64,000 bases of DNA from an uncultured Clostridia bacterium (GTDB lineage Bacteria; Bacillota; Clostridia; Christensenellales; Borkfalkiaceae), in NCBI GenBank assembly GCA_934271245.1, contig CAKQQY010000002.1, positions 1-64,000 on the forward strand. The letters are read 5' to 3'. The notes beneath the pieces are model-generated. The model did no database searches, was not told the DNA's origin, and was given only the letters and a program-made list of their open reading frames with translations. Both the position numbers and the translations under genes were made by a program. Within the stretch, counting starts at the first letter, position 1. Every line of letters begins with the position of its first letter. Shown here piece after piece: positions 1-7,944 of this stretch.

Positions 1-55
1 AATCAAAAAAGACGATATGACGGCGTTAGCCGTGAGAATTTATAAAACCGCATAG
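1..55 (+). CDS. C-terminal fragment of a SpoIIE/PP2C-type serine phosphatase (left edge)
   Basis: The first 55 bases read in one frame as the end of a protein whose last residues include DDMTALAVRIYK, followed by a TAG stop at 53-55. An Asp-Asp-Met-Thr stretch followed by a short hydrophobic strand is the usual end of the PP2C-like phosphatase domain of SpoIIE and RsbU-type proteins, where the aspartates bind metal. A strong hairpin starts within the last codons. Nothing else of the gene is visible, so the choice between SpoIIE and another PP2C phosphatase rests only on the sporulation context. The call is an inference from about 17 residues. Confidence 0.5.
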   Translation, partial: IKKDDMTALAVRIYKTA

Positions 56-74
56 CGAAAGGCTATGCGGTTTT
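44..74. terminator. Rho-independent terminator between the PP2C-like tail and folA
   Basis: A 12-bp perfect stem (AAAACCGCATAG at 44-55 with CTATGCGGTTTT at 63-74) has a 7-base loop. It is flanked by T-rich sequence on the plus strand and AT-rich sequence on the other. It sits between converging genes and can serve both the plus-strand gene and folA. Confidence 0.75.
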
Positions 75-85
75 GTTGATTATTA

Positions 86-586
86 TTAAAAATCTTTTAC
101 TTCGTCGTTTTTATAAACGGTAAACTTTATATCGTAACCGTTGGTGGTTACATTTTCGCTTTCCGAAACTAACTTCCACTCTTTCCTTTCGTCTAAATTT
201 TCGAAAAACACTTCGGCTTCGCCGTCGGCGTCTACTTTGGTTACGAAAACTTCGTCGCAATAAGGAAGCATGGTTTTATAAAACATCGCTCCGCCTATTA
301 TAAACACGTCGTCCTTTTCGTACTTTTTAAGTTCTTCGGACAGTTCCGATAAACTCCCTACGACTACGCAGTCGTCGCGTTTTTCGCCGTTCGGGTACAG
401 CACGATATTCGTTCTGTTTTTAAGCGGCTTGCCGTTCGGAAAGGATTTAAGTGTGTTGCTTCCCATAACGACTACCTTTCCCGTAGTTTTTTCCTTAAAA
501 TAATTCATATCCGCGGGGAGCGAAAAAAGAAGCCCGTTCTTTTTGCCTATTCCCCATTTTCTATCCACGGCGACAATCGCTTTCAT
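86..586 (-). CDS. folA: Dihydrofolate reductase
   Basis: The 166-residue protein has the usual DHFR length and reduces dihydrofolate with NADPH in the cytoplasm, supplying tetrahydrofolate for the thymidylate synthase encoded just upstream. Visible landmarks are the N-terminal strand MKAIVAVD, a WGIG loop at 11-14, the catalytic acid Asp26 in LPADM, a nucleotide-binding segment at about 40-50 and the FIIGG strand at about 95-99. One unusual point is that the tryptophan normally found just before the LP pair in the active-site loop is replaced (LLFSLPAD). The start codon shares one base with the thyA stop, so the two genes are translationally coupled. Confidence 0.95.
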   Translation of the reverse strand: MKAIVAVDRKWGIGKKNGLLFSLPADMNYFKEKTTGKVVVMGSNTLKSFPNGKPLKNRTNIVLYPNGEKRDDCVVVGSLSELSEELKKYEKDDVFIIGGAMFYKTMLPYCDEVFVTKVDADGEAEVFFENLDERKEWKLVSESENVTTNGYDIKFTVYKNDEVKDF

Positions 587-1416
587 CAGATTGCCACCTC
601 GAATTTAGCGTCTATTTTATTATACTCGTACCCTTCGAGCGCGAAGTCTTCCACCTTAAAATCGTAAAAATTCTTTACATCGGGATTCATTATGAATTTC
701 GGCGCGGGATGACGTTCGCCCTGTAACATTTCTTTTACTATCGGTATGTGCCTGTCGTACAAATGCGCGTCTGCTATAACGTGGACGAGTTCGCCGGCGA
801 CAAGCCCCGATACCTGCGCGAACATTTTTAAAAGCACCGCGTACTGAACGACGTTCCAGTTGTTGGCGACGGCAACGTCGTTGCTGCGTTGATTCAATAT
901 CCCGTTAAGCACGTTGCCCGAAACGTTAAACGTCATAGAGTACGCGCAAGGATACAAGTGCATTTCGGAAAGGTCGGCAAAAGTATATATGTTGGTCATT
1001 ATTCTTCTCGACGACGGGTTGTTTTTAAGGTCGTAAAGAACCCTGTCTACCTGGTCGAATTCCCCTTCTTTATACTTATGTTTTACGCCCAGTTGATAAC
1101 CGTACGCTTTACCGATTGAACCCGTTTCGTCCGCCCAACTGTCCCATATATGAGAATTTAAGTCGTGTATGTTATTCGACTTTTTCTGCCAAATCCACAA
1201 AATTTCGTCTATAGCGGATTTAAACGCCGTTCTCCTTAACGTAAGTATAGGGAATTCCTTTCTTAAATCGTATCTGTTTACTATCCCGAACTTTTTTACC
1301 GTATGCGCGGGAGTGCCGTCCAGCCATCTCGGACGAACGGGCAAATCTTTATCGGAAAATCCGTTTTCTATTATATCGGTACAGTTTTTTACGAAAATAT
1401 CGTCTGCGTAACTCAT
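586..1416 (-). CDS. thyA: Thymidylate synthase (ThyA type)
   Basis: The 276-residue protein methylates dUMP to dTMP using methylene-tetrahydrofolate and yields dihydrofolate, which FolA recycles. The nucleophilic cysteine is Cys157 in YPCAYS. The arginine pair RR at 137-138, the QRSND segment ending at Asp180, and a late DAHLYDRH motif are all family signatures for dUMP and folate binding. Length is typical of the short bacterial ThyA form. It is the first gene of the thyA-folA pair, and its stop overlaps the folA start by one base. The flavin-dependent ThyX is unrelated to this sequence. Confidence 0.96.
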   Translation of the reverse strand: MSYADDIFVKNCTDIIENGFSDKDLPVRPRWLDGTPAHTVKKFGIVNRYDLRKEFPILTLRRTAFKSAIDEILWIWQKKSNNIHDLNSHIWDSWADETGSIGKAYGYQLGVKHKYKEGEFDQVDRVLYDLKNNPSSRRIMTNIYTFADLSEMHLYPCAYSMTFNVSGNVLNGILNQRSNDVAVANNWNVVQYAVLLKMFAQVSGLVAGELVHVIADAHLYDRHIPIVKEMLQGERHPAPKFIMNPDVKNFYDFKVEDFALEGYEYNKIDAKFEVAI

Positions 1417-1440
1417 TTGTTTTCTCCCTTGTTTTTTATT

Positions 1441-2229
1441 TTAAAACGCGTCTTTGGTTTGTTTTTTCCATCTGTTCGCTATAAACGACAGCACAACTCT
1501 CTTCGGAGCGATTTTCATAAGACCTTTTAAGAACTTATTGAAAAACCCCGGAACGTAAGTTATTTTGTTTTTCTTTACCGCTTTCGCCGACTTTCTCGCG
1601 ACGAATTCGGGACTTTTTGCCGAAAGTTTTCCCCACACGCCCTGTCCTTTTATGTCTTCGCAGACGTCGGGTCTCGTATACACTCCGCCGGGAAGCACCG
1701 TTGTTACCTTTACCCCTTTATCTTTCAGTTCGTAATGAAGAGAAGTGAAAAAGTTGGTCAGCATCGCTTTACTCGCCGAATACAGCGCGAAATACGGCAT
1801 GGGCGACGCCCCCGACATACTGCTTATGGTGATTATTTCCGTTTCGCCGTCGCGAAATTTTAACAGTTTATGGGTTAAATCTATCGTCGCTTCCACGTTC
1901 ACGCGTATCTGGAACATCACCTTTTCGTCGGTATAGTCTTCGAAAGGTTTCTGTATATCGACCCCCGCGACGTTACATATTCTGTTTATCGCGACGCCCT
2001 TTTCTTTCATATCGGCAACCATTCCGTTACGCTCGGATTCTTTAGTCAAGTCGCACGCGTAATACAAAACGGTTACCGACGGGTTTTGTTCGATTATCTT
2101 TTCTTTCAGCGCCGAAAGTTTTTCGTCTGACCTTCCGGTTATATACAAATTATCGCCTTGGGCGGCGTAGTAAAAACAAAACGCTTTGCCTATTCCGCCG
2201 CTGGCGCCCGATACGAAAGTGTATTTCAT
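1441..2229 (-). CDS. Short-chain dehydrogenase/reductase of unknown substrate
   Basis: This 262-residue protein is a classical SDR oxidoreductase. The N-terminal Rossmann nucleotide-binding motif SGASGGIG lies at 7-14, a CNVAG segment (usually NNAG) at 85-89, and the catalytic Ser-Tyr-Lys set ends with Tyr150 and Lys154 in YSASK. There is no signal peptide. The region after about residue 190 is basic and hydrophobic (RVVLSFIANRWKKQ), resembling the DltE/YqjQ-like SDR group. The substrate cannot be inferred. It overlaps the preceding small gene by four bases and ends 24 bases before thyA, so it may be co-transcribed with thyA and folA. Confidence 0.9.
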   Translation of the reverse strand: MKYTFVSGASGGIGKAFCFYYAAQGDNLYITGRSDEKLSALKEKIIEQNPSVTVLYYACDLTKESERNGMVADMKEKGVAINRICNVAGVDIQKPFEDYTDEKVMFQIRVNVEATIDLTHKLLKFRDGETEIITISSMSGASPMPYFALYSASKAMLTNFFTSLHYELKDKGVKVTTVLPGGVYTRPDVCEDIKGQGVWGKLSAKSPEFVARKSAKAVKKNKITYVPGFFNKFLKGLMKIAPKRVVLSFIANRWKKQTKDAF

Positions 2230-2468
2230 TTTGTTACCAAAACTTTACTTTTTACGCCCTTTACCATGCCGAGTTTGCCCGACAAACCGTTAAGCGTTTC
2301 CTGCGGGGCGTCGAGAATAAGGCTTATTACCGAAACGCCTTTTTCTCTATAAGGTATCCCTTGTCTTCCGAGAACGTAATCTCTGTATTCGTGAAGTATC
2401 TCGTTTACTATGCCCGACGCTTCGGGGTCGGAAATTATCACCGCAACCACGGCTATTCTGTTTTCCAT
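2226..2468 (-). CDS. TM1266-like small ACT-fold protein (putative iron-only hydrogenase system regulator)
   Basis: The 80-residue protein matches the TM1266-type family in its pattern: an opening strand IAVVAVIISDP, then a YRDYVLGRQGIPY segment and a closing strand with GVKSKVL. The family has a ferredoxin-like ACT/NikR-C fold and is often encoded near [FeFe]-hydrogenase maturation genes, which is how it got its name. Its biochemical role is not established. No hydrogenase gene is present in this window; the neighbours are an SDR and thyA-folA. Its stop overlaps the SDR start by four bases (ATGA), so the two are translationally coupled. Confidence 0.8.
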   Translation of the reverse strand: MENRIAVVAVIISDPEASGIVNEILHEYRDYVLGRQGIPYREKGVSVISLILDAPQETLNGLSGKLGMVKGVKSKVLVTK

Positions 2469-2515
2469 ATCTTTTCCCCCTTTCGTTTTTTTTATTCTAT
2501 CACATTCTTACCCGT

Positions 2516-3217
2516 TTAGCAATTAAAATTCCCTTTTTTAACTTCTTCTCTTATTTTTTCTATGGCTTTCTTTTCTATTCTGGATATGTACGAACGACTT
2601 ATTTTCAAAAACGCCGCGACTTCTCTCTGCGCGAAACTCTTATTGCCTTTTAAGCCGTACCTTAAACATATCACCTTATATTCTCTGTCGGACAAAATGC
2701 GTTTAAGTTCCGACACGAGTTTTTCCCTTTCTATAGATTTATCAACCGCCGAAAAAACCTCGTCTTCTTTCGCGTAAAGCAAATCCATTAAAGTAAGTTC
2801 GTTGCCGTCCTTATCCGCGCCGACGGGGTCTGATAGCGACAAGTCGTTTTTATACCTTTTATTCGCCCTTAAAAGCATCAGTATTTCGTTTTCTATGCAC
2901 CTCGCGGCGAAAGTCGCGAGCAACGCCCCCTTTTCCGCGTCGAATCCGTCGATTGCTTTTATAAGCCCGATACTGCCTGCGGAAATCAGGTCGTCGGAAT
3001 CGGTGGCGCCCGCGTACTTTTTCGCGACGTGGGCGACGAGCCGCATATTTCTGCTTATAAGTTCGTCTCTTGCAGATTTATCGCCGTTTTTCATTCTGAT
3101 TAAGCAGTCTTGTTCTTCTTCCTTATTAAGCGGCGGCGGAAACGCGTGGGTTTTACCGAGCACCGCCCCCGTGAAAAATATCATCTTGCCCAACAAAAAA
3201 CTTAAAAATTCAAACAT
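2516..3217 (-). CDS. sigK: RNA polymerase sporulation sigma factor sigma-K, with pro-sequence
   Basis: The 233-residue protein is a late mother-cell sigma factor. It opens with a hydrophobic segment (FEFLSFLLGKMIFFTGAVLG) that corresponds to the membrane-associated pro-sequence removed by SpoIVFB in Bacillus. HAFPPPL and sigma region 2 (RLVAHVAKKY, DDLISAGSIGLIKAI) follow, and then a region 4 helix-turn-helix (REVAAFLKISRSYISRIEKKA is the segment, positions about 200-220). I chose the ATG at 3217 because AGGAAAGGGGG lies just upstream of it; a longer reading from 3256 would place that ribosome-binding site inside the gene. The gene is uninterrupted: no skin-type element splits it. It is the strongest sign that this organism sporulates. 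Confidence 0.9.
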   Translation of the reverse strand: MFEFLSFLLGKMIFFTGAVLGKTHAFPPPLNKEEEQDCLIRMKNGDKSARDELISRNMRLVAHVAKKYAGATDSDDLISAGSIGLIKAIDGFDAEKGALLATFAARCIENEILMLLRANKRYKNDLSLSDPVGADKDGNELTLMDLLYAKEDEVFSAVDKSIEREKLVSELKRILSDREYKVICLRYGLKGNKSFAQREVAAFLKISRSYISRIEKKAIEKIREEVKKGNFNC

Positions 3218-3475
3218 AAAATTTCCCCCTTTCCTAACTATGTGTACTTTCGTCAAGCGAAAAAAATAATCTCGGGCAAGTCCGAAAAATTTGTCACTAA
3301 ACTATTTACATTTAAGTTTTTCGTGTTACACTCTTCTCGGCGTTTGGGAAAATAAATTACAAGGAGGCGCAATTTATAAGATATTTCGTTTTTATAATCA
3401 ACAGCGGTTACTACCGCAGACTTCGTCACGCAGAAAATAAACGTTTTTCTTCGCTTCCTTAAAGAAGGCATTATT
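3218..3475. other. Intergenic region between divergent sigK and a membrane-protein gene
   Basis: These 258 bases separate two divergent starts. Close to each end is a ribosome-binding site: AGGAAAGGGGG for sigK, and AGAAGG about eight bases before 3476. An isolated AAGGAGG at 3361-3367 has no ATG, GTG or TTG at a normal distance. I see no convincing sigma-A, sigma-E or sigma-G promoter pair and no strong hairpin. Confidence 0.5.
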
Positions 3476-4048
3476 ATGAGTTTTATCGAACTATACGGTT
3501 TTTTTACCTGCTACGGATTTCCTTCGCTAATAATTTCCGTCATCGTGGCGGCCATTATGATTGTTTGCGATATTCTATTTAAAGAAAAAATATCCGCGGC
3601 GGTTAAAACTTACCTGCCCTTTGTCGCGGGAGCAATGATTTACTTTATCTACGACGCGATTTTCGTTAGTCGCGGCGTTCTCATCACCGAAGACAAACTG
3701 TACGCCGGTCTTATATGCGGTTCCGCCGCATGCGGAATTTTCGCGCTCTATAAAAAAATTAAGAGCGGAAAAATCCCCGCGGTAAGTTCCGGCGCGGCTC
3801 TCGTCATCGAAGGCGTTATCGGCGACTACGTAGACCCGTCTGCCCTTTCCGCAACGGCGGAAGTTATAGACGGAATTTTAAAAGACGCTTTAACCGCCGA
3901 AGATTCCGACGAGAAAGATTTAACGGAAAAAGTTTTCGAAATTCTTTCCGCAAACGAGAAAAACGAATTCCGTAAGGACGAACTCCTTTCGGTTGCCGCT
4001 CTCGTCGTGCGGACTATGAAAGTTTTTTATTTACCGGACAATCGCTGA
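3476..4048 (+). CDS. Membrane protein of unknown function
   Basis: I do not recognise this 190-residue protein. It has three hydrophobic segments, at about 13-33, 43-63 and 76-93, separated by short polar loops. A soluble acidic C-terminal half follows, rich in Glu, Asp and Ala (for example TAEDSDEKDLTEKV) and likely helical. There is no lipobox, and the first hydrophobic segment would act as an uncleaved anchor. It lies between sigK and the germination operon but is closed off from the latter by a strong terminator, so it appears to be monocistronic. A sporulation role is possible from position only. Confidence 0.7.
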   Translation: MSFIELYGFFTCYGFPSLIISVIVAAIMIVCDILFKEKISAAVKTYLPFVAGAMIYFIYDAIFVSRGVLITEDKLYAGLICGSAACGIFALYKKIKSGKIPAVSSGAALVIEGVIGDYVDPSALSATAEVIDGILKDALTAEDSDEKDLTEKVFEILSANEKNEFRKDELLSVAALVVRTMKVFYLPDNR

Positions 4049-4051
4049 AAA

Positions 4052-4083
4052 GAAGGGGGTTTTATTCCCCCTTTCTTTTTTTT
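4052..4083 (+). terminator. Rho-independent terminator
   Basis: An AAGGGGG/CCCCCTT stem (with one further G-T pair) and a 7-base loop are followed by CTTTTTTTTTTT. It directly follows the stop of the membrane-protein gene and insulates the germination operon. Confidence 0.8.
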
Positions 4084-4195
4084 CTGAAAGCAGCGGTTAG
4101 TTTTACGATTCGTTTTTTACCGTGGCGTTATCGGATAAAATTCTTTTTTCTTTTTCCTTTTACATAATTTTTTTTCGTAGGCAGAAACTACCGTT

Positions 4196-5635
4196 ATGAA
4201 AATTTTTACCGACCTAACGAAAAACGTTGAGTTTCTTAAAAAAGAACTCCCTTCTTCCGACGTGAATTTTCGGTCTGTTAAAGCAGGCGACAAAGACGGC
4301 TGTATTATCTTCGTCAAGGATATGACCGACGTTAAAGGCGTGGGGAACCTTATCATCACTCCTTTACACGAGTTGAAAGGCGAAGTTTCAGATAAAACCG
4401 TGTCGGACGCCCTTTATTCGCCCGAAAAAAAGCAGACGGAGGATATGAACGCTTTGATTTCCGAAATAGTAAACGGCAACACCGCGCTTATTATCGACGG
4501 ATTTTCCACGGCGTTTTCTTTCGGACTTAAAAACTTCGAAAAACGCCCCATTTCCGAGCCGCCTACTTCGGCGGTTATAAAAGGTCCCCGCGAAGGGTTT
4601 GTGGAAAGTCTGCCCGTAAACATAAGTCTTATGAGAAGGCGGCTTAAAACTTCCGACCTTATTTTCGAAAATCTCGAAGTGGGAGAGTTCAGCAAAACGC
4701 AGATTTCTTTATGCTATATCAGAAACCTTGCCGACAAGGAACTCGTTGAGTCGGTTAAAAGAAAAATACAAAACATAAACATAGAAGCCGCTCTCGACTC
4801 TTCGTATATCTCGAAATATCTCGGAGAACACAAAGCTTCGCTGTTTAAACAAGTCGGAAACACCGAAAAACCAGACATTTTAACCGCTAAGATTTTAGAA
4901 GGCAGGGTCGCCGTTTTCGTGGACGGTTCGCCGATAGTTCTTACCGTCCCCTATCTTTTGGTGGAAGATTTCCAAAGTCCCAGCGACTATTATTCTTCCG
5001 CGTACAGCGCGACTTTTTCAAGACTTTTAAGACTTATTTCGGTTATGATTTCTATTCTTGTTCCCGCATTTTACGTTGCGGCGGAATTGTTCCATTTACA
5101 ACTTATTCCGTTAAGTTTTTTAATAACCATAGTAAACGGAATCAAAGGAATCCCCTTATCGCCGAGTTACGAGATGTTTTTTACTCTTTTAATATTCGAA
5201 ATTCTAAACGAAACGAGCGTGAGAATGCCTAAATACGTGGGCATGGTCGTTTCGATAGTAGGCGGTCTGGTTCTCGGCGAAACGGCGGTAAACGCAGGCA
5301 TTATTTCCGCGCCTACCCTTATGATTGTCGCGCTCTCGGGAATCTGCCTTTACACCGTTCCCGAGTTAGAGCAGTCCTTTTCTAATTTAAGGCTTGTTTT
5401 TCTGATAATAGGCGGCTCTCTCGGCGGATACGCGTTATTAGTCGCCTGCGCGGGTGCGCTTATTTATCTCGTGTCATTCGAAAATTATTCCACCCCCTTA
5501 ATGGCGCCTTACGCGCCGCTCGTCAAAGAAGACTTAAAAGACGGGTTTATTAAAAACGATTTGGTCGACGTCCACGTAAAACCCCTTTCCTTAAAAAGGG
5601 GCGGCAAAGGAAAAATCGACAAAGGAGAATTATGA
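4196..5635 (+). CDS. gerAA: Spore germinant receptor A subunit (GerA/SpoVAF family)
   Basis: The 479-residue protein has the GerA-family layout: a soluble N-terminal domain of about 270 residues followed by a membrane domain with four to five helices between about 275 and 430. Typical family segments are seen, including SVKRKIQNINIEAALDSSYI, the proline-containing loop KGIPLSPSYEM, the helix VGGLVLGETAV and PELEQSFSN. In the spore inner membrane such A subunits work with B and C subunits to sense nutrient germinants and trigger ion and dipicolinate release. It is the first gene of a three-gene operon and overlaps gerAB by four bases. No clear Shine-Dalgarno or sigma-G promoter is visible upstream. 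The germinant cannot be inferred. Confidence 0.92.
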   Translation: MKIFTDLTKNVEFLKKELPSSDVNFRSVKAGDKDGCIIFVKDMTDVKGVGNLIITPLHELKGEVSDKTVSDALYSPEKKQTEDMNALISEIVNGNTALIIDGFSTAFSFGLKNFEKRPISEPPTSAVIKGPREGFVESLPVNISLMRRRLKTSDLIFENLEVGEFSKTQISLCYIRNLADKELVESVKRKIQNINIEAALDSSYISKYLGEHKASLFKQVGNTEKPDILTAKILEGRVAVFVDGSPIVLTVPYLLVEDFQSPSDYYSSAYSATFSRLLRLISVMISILVPAFYVAAELFHLQLIPLSFLITIVNGIKGIPLSPSYEMFFTLLIFEILNETSVRMPKYVGMVVSIVGGLVLGETAVNAGIISAPTLMIVALSGICLYTVPELEQSFSNLRLVFLIIGGSLGGYALLVACAGALIYLVSFENYSTPLMAPYAPLVKEDLKDGFIKNDLVDVHVKPLSLKRGGKGKIDKGEL

Positions 5636-6720
5636 ATCGTCAACTTAAAACAAGGCAGGTTTGCCTTTTCGCCGTGGCGTTTCTGCCCGTAACGAAATTT
5701 TTTCTTCTGCCGAGCGTTCTCGCTTCCGAGTGCGGAAGAGATATGTGGATTGCCTGCCTTATAGACGTTTTAGCCGACGCCGCGGCGGTTATTTCCGTTT
5801 TGATTTTAAATTCGCTTACGGACAAAACCTTTTTCGAGTTACTGGAAATTACTTTCGGTAAAACAATTAAAAACCTTTTGCTTTTTCTCTATTTTATTTA
5901 CTTTTTCGTTTCCGCTCTTTTACCTATTTCCGAACAGCGCAACTACGTTGACCACACCCTTTACGAAACGCCGCCTACCTTTATAACCTTTTTGCCTTTC
6001 TTTATTATATCGGCGTATTTAGGGCTTAAACAGTTACGCGTTTTAGGCAGAGCCGCGGACGTTATGTGGATTTTTACCTGCAGCGCGACGGTGTTTTTAT
6101 TCTTCCTTTCTCTCCAGAGTGCCGACTTTTTCGCTGTGTTCCCCATAGGAAAGCAAGGCGCCGAAAAAATAGTTTCCGGCGGAATGAAAGGTTACGGCTG
6201 GTTCGGCGACGCGGTTTATCTGCTTTTTATGGTGGGCAGATTCGACAGAAAAAAGAACGACGGTAAAAAGTTGTTTTTGTCTTTTATTCTGGCGGAATTT
6301 TTCGTTCTTCTTTTCGTGTTTATGTTCTACTGCATATTCACTTCCATTTCCTGGCGGCAGATTTTCGCTTTGACGGAATTTTCGAGATACTCGACGGTAA
6401 TAAACAACGTTGGAAGGTTCGATTATATAGCCATTTTATTTATACTTTTCGTCGGCGTTTTCAGCCTTTCGTTACCGCTGTATTTCGCAGTAACCGTGTT
6501 ATGCGAAATTTTCGGCGAAAACAAGCGTTGGATTTTTTCGCTCGCGGTAAACGGCGGCGTGATGATTTTAAGTTATCTGCTCGATGAAAGTCTTGCGAGT
6601 CTTAAACAGATTGTTACCGGCTACGGATTCTGGTTCTTCTTCGTTTTCGGAAACGTTCTGCCGATACTGTCCGTTTTCTTAAAAAAGGAGAAACGAAAAA
6701 ATGAAAAGAGTTTTAACTAA
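5632..6720 (+). CDS. gerAB: Spore germinant receptor B subunit (GerAB/ArcD/ProY transporter family)
   Basis: The 362-residue protein is almost entirely hydrophobic, with about ten predicted membrane helices and the APC-transporter-like pattern of GerAB subunits. The N-terminus (NRQLKTRQVCLFAVAFLPV) and the long first helical hairpin match this family. B subunits are thought to hold the germinant-binding site in the spore inner membrane. The gene overlaps the A subunit by four bases (ATGA) and its last 20 bases overlap the C-subunit gene, so translation is tightly coupled. An amino acid permease is the alternative, but the operon context makes a receptor subunit far more likely. Confidence 0.9.
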   Translation: MNRQLKTRQVCLFAVAFLPVTKFFLLPSVLASECGRDMWIACLIDVLADAAAVISVLILNSLTDKTFFELLEITFGKTIKNLLLFLYFIYFFVSALLPISEQRNYVDHTLYETPPTFITFLPFFIISAYLGLKQLRVLGRAADVMWIFTCSATVFLFFLSLQSADFFAVFPIGKQGAEKIVSGGMKGYGWFGDAVYLLFMVGRFDRKKNDGKKLFLSFILAEFFVLLFVFMFYCIFTSISWRQIFALTEFSRYSTVINNVGRFDYIAILFILFVGVFSLSLPLYFAVTVLCEIFGENKRWIFSLAVNGGVMILSYLLDESLASLKQIVTGYGFWFFFVFGNVLPILSVFLKKEKRKNEKSFN

Positions 6721-7897
6721 AATTTTGATTTATATTCTCGTTATCGTGTCAACGTTTTTCTTCGCCAACGATTTCGGTCTTATAGATATTGAAAAAACGG
6801 CAATCATCACCGCTATCGCCATAGACCTTAACGGCGACGAATACGAAGTTTCGGCGCAGATTACCGTTCCCGAATCCAACGGCGTTAACTCGGAAAACCA
6901 GAAAGCGACCATTTCTTCCAAAGGAAAAACGGCGAGCGAAGCCATTAACGGTTTAGGAAACGTTTCGGGGTGGTACCCTAAACTTTCTTTCTGCAACCTT
7001 ATAATTTTAGGCAACGATTTGGTTAAAACCAACGTTATAAGGGTTATCGACTACTTTTCCAAAAGTCCGAGAGTGCAGGATTCCGCTATCGTGGTAGTCG
7101 CAGAAAACACGGCGAAAGAATTGTTCAACCTATCTTCTCCGCTCGACAATATTTCTTCTTTCGCCATACAAAAAATTATCTTAAAAGACCCGGGGTTTGA
7201 CAGAAATATCGCGGTTACGACCATAAAAGATTTCTGCTCCGGCTACTATTCGGAAAACGCTTCGTCTTTTACCCCTTTTATTAAAACGGAAAAAACGCCG
7301 TCCGGCGGAAACCAAAGCGGCGGCTCTTCTTCCGGCGGTTCGTCGGACTCTTCGGGCAGTTCTTCAAAAAGCGGCTCGGAAAACAAAAAAGTATTGTTCG
7401 ACGCGACGAACACCGCCCTTTTTTTGGACGGTAAAATGGTAGGGCTTCTTTCGAGCGAAGAAACTTTCGCTTATAACCTTATATTTTCCGACGTGAACGG
7501 CACTTCTTTTCCGTTATACGACGCCGACGGCAAAAACTACTATTTAACCGTTATGAGGGCGAACGCAAAAACCGCCGTCGTTGCGGACGAAAAAAGTTTA
7601 ACAGCCGAATTTTCCGTAGATATTTACTGCAAAATTATGGACCAGAACGCGGATAAATCGGGCAGCACGTATATCAACAACGTTAAAATACCCGCGGCGG
7701 TAAAGGAAAAAGCCGAAGAAACAATAAAGTCTCTTATTCTTTCCCTTACCGAAAAAGAAAAAAGCACGGGGTGCGACTTCCTGAAAATAAAAAGAAACCT
7801 TTATAGGTTCAATTACCCTTATTACCATTCTTATAAAGACAACTTTTTATCCGTTTTCGAAACGAAAATTTCCGTAAACGTTACGGGGCAAAAATAA
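6701..7897 (+). CDS. gerAC: Spore germinant receptor C subunit (Ger(x)C family) without a lipobox
   Basis: The 398-residue protein follows the Ger(x)C pattern: a hydrophobic N-terminus, then KTAIITAIAIDLNGDEYEV matching the family's first strand and its conserved Ile-Asp, and a C-terminal domain near 300-395 with the usual FNYPYYHSYK-like segment. C subunits are normally lipoproteins in the spore inner membrane. Here the cysteine expected just before the first strand is absent: residues 18-28 read TFFFANDFGLI. The protein is therefore probably held by its N-terminal helix (about 5-22). A Ser/Gly-rich linker at about 200-229 separates two halves. It is the last gene of the operon and is followed by a bidirectional terminator. 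Confidence 0.88.
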   Translation: MKRVLTKILIYILVIVSTFFFANDFGLIDIEKTAIITAIAIDLNGDEYEVSAQITVPESNGVNSENQKATISSKGKTASEAINGLGNVSGWYPKLSFCNLIILGNDLVKTNVIRVIDYFSKSPRVQDSAIVVVAENTAKELFNLSSPLDNISSFAIQKIILKDPGFDRNIAVTTIKDFCSGYYSENASSFTPFIKTEKTPSGGNQSGGSSSGGSSDSSGSSSKSGSENKKVLFDATNTALFLDGKMVGLLSSEETFAYNLIFSDVNGTSFPLYDADGKNYYLTVMRANAKTAVVADEKSLTAEFSVDIYCKIMDQNADKSGSTYINNVKIPAAVKEKAEETIKSLILSLTEKEKSTGCDFLKIKRNLYRFNYPYYHSYKDNFLSVFETKISVNVTGQK

Positions 7898-7904
7898 ACA
7901 AAAT

Positions 7905-7933
7905 AAAAACGCGGAAGATTTTTCCGCGTTTTT
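7905..7933. terminator. Bidirectional terminator between gerAC and a convergent small gene
   Basis: AAAAACGCGGAA at 7905-7916 pairs perfectly with TTCCGCGTTTTT at 7922-7933 around a 5-base loop. Runs of T follow on the plus strand and of A precede, so it can stop both converging transcripts. Confidence 0.85.
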
Positions 7934-7944
7934 GCCGTTACGTT

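Noticed and set aside
2516..3217. Interruption of sigK by a skin-type element.
   Set aside because: The reading frame is continuous from the pro-sequence to region 4.
3361..3367. Perfect Shine-Dalgarno AAGGAGG, suggesting a small unseen gene.
   Set aside because: No ATG, GTG or TTG follows within a usable distance, and only an unlikely ATT-started 22-codon frame is present.
3253..3471. A 72-codon open frame upstream of sigK on the minus strand.
   Set aside because: It has no ribosome-binding site and no recognisable protein pattern, and it fills the space needed for the divergent promoters.
4133..4168. Possible sigma-G promoter (GGATAA ... CATAAT) before the germination operon.
   Set aside because: The spacing of 24 bases is too long for sigma-G and the -35 match is weak; a forespore promoter is expected but I cannot place it.
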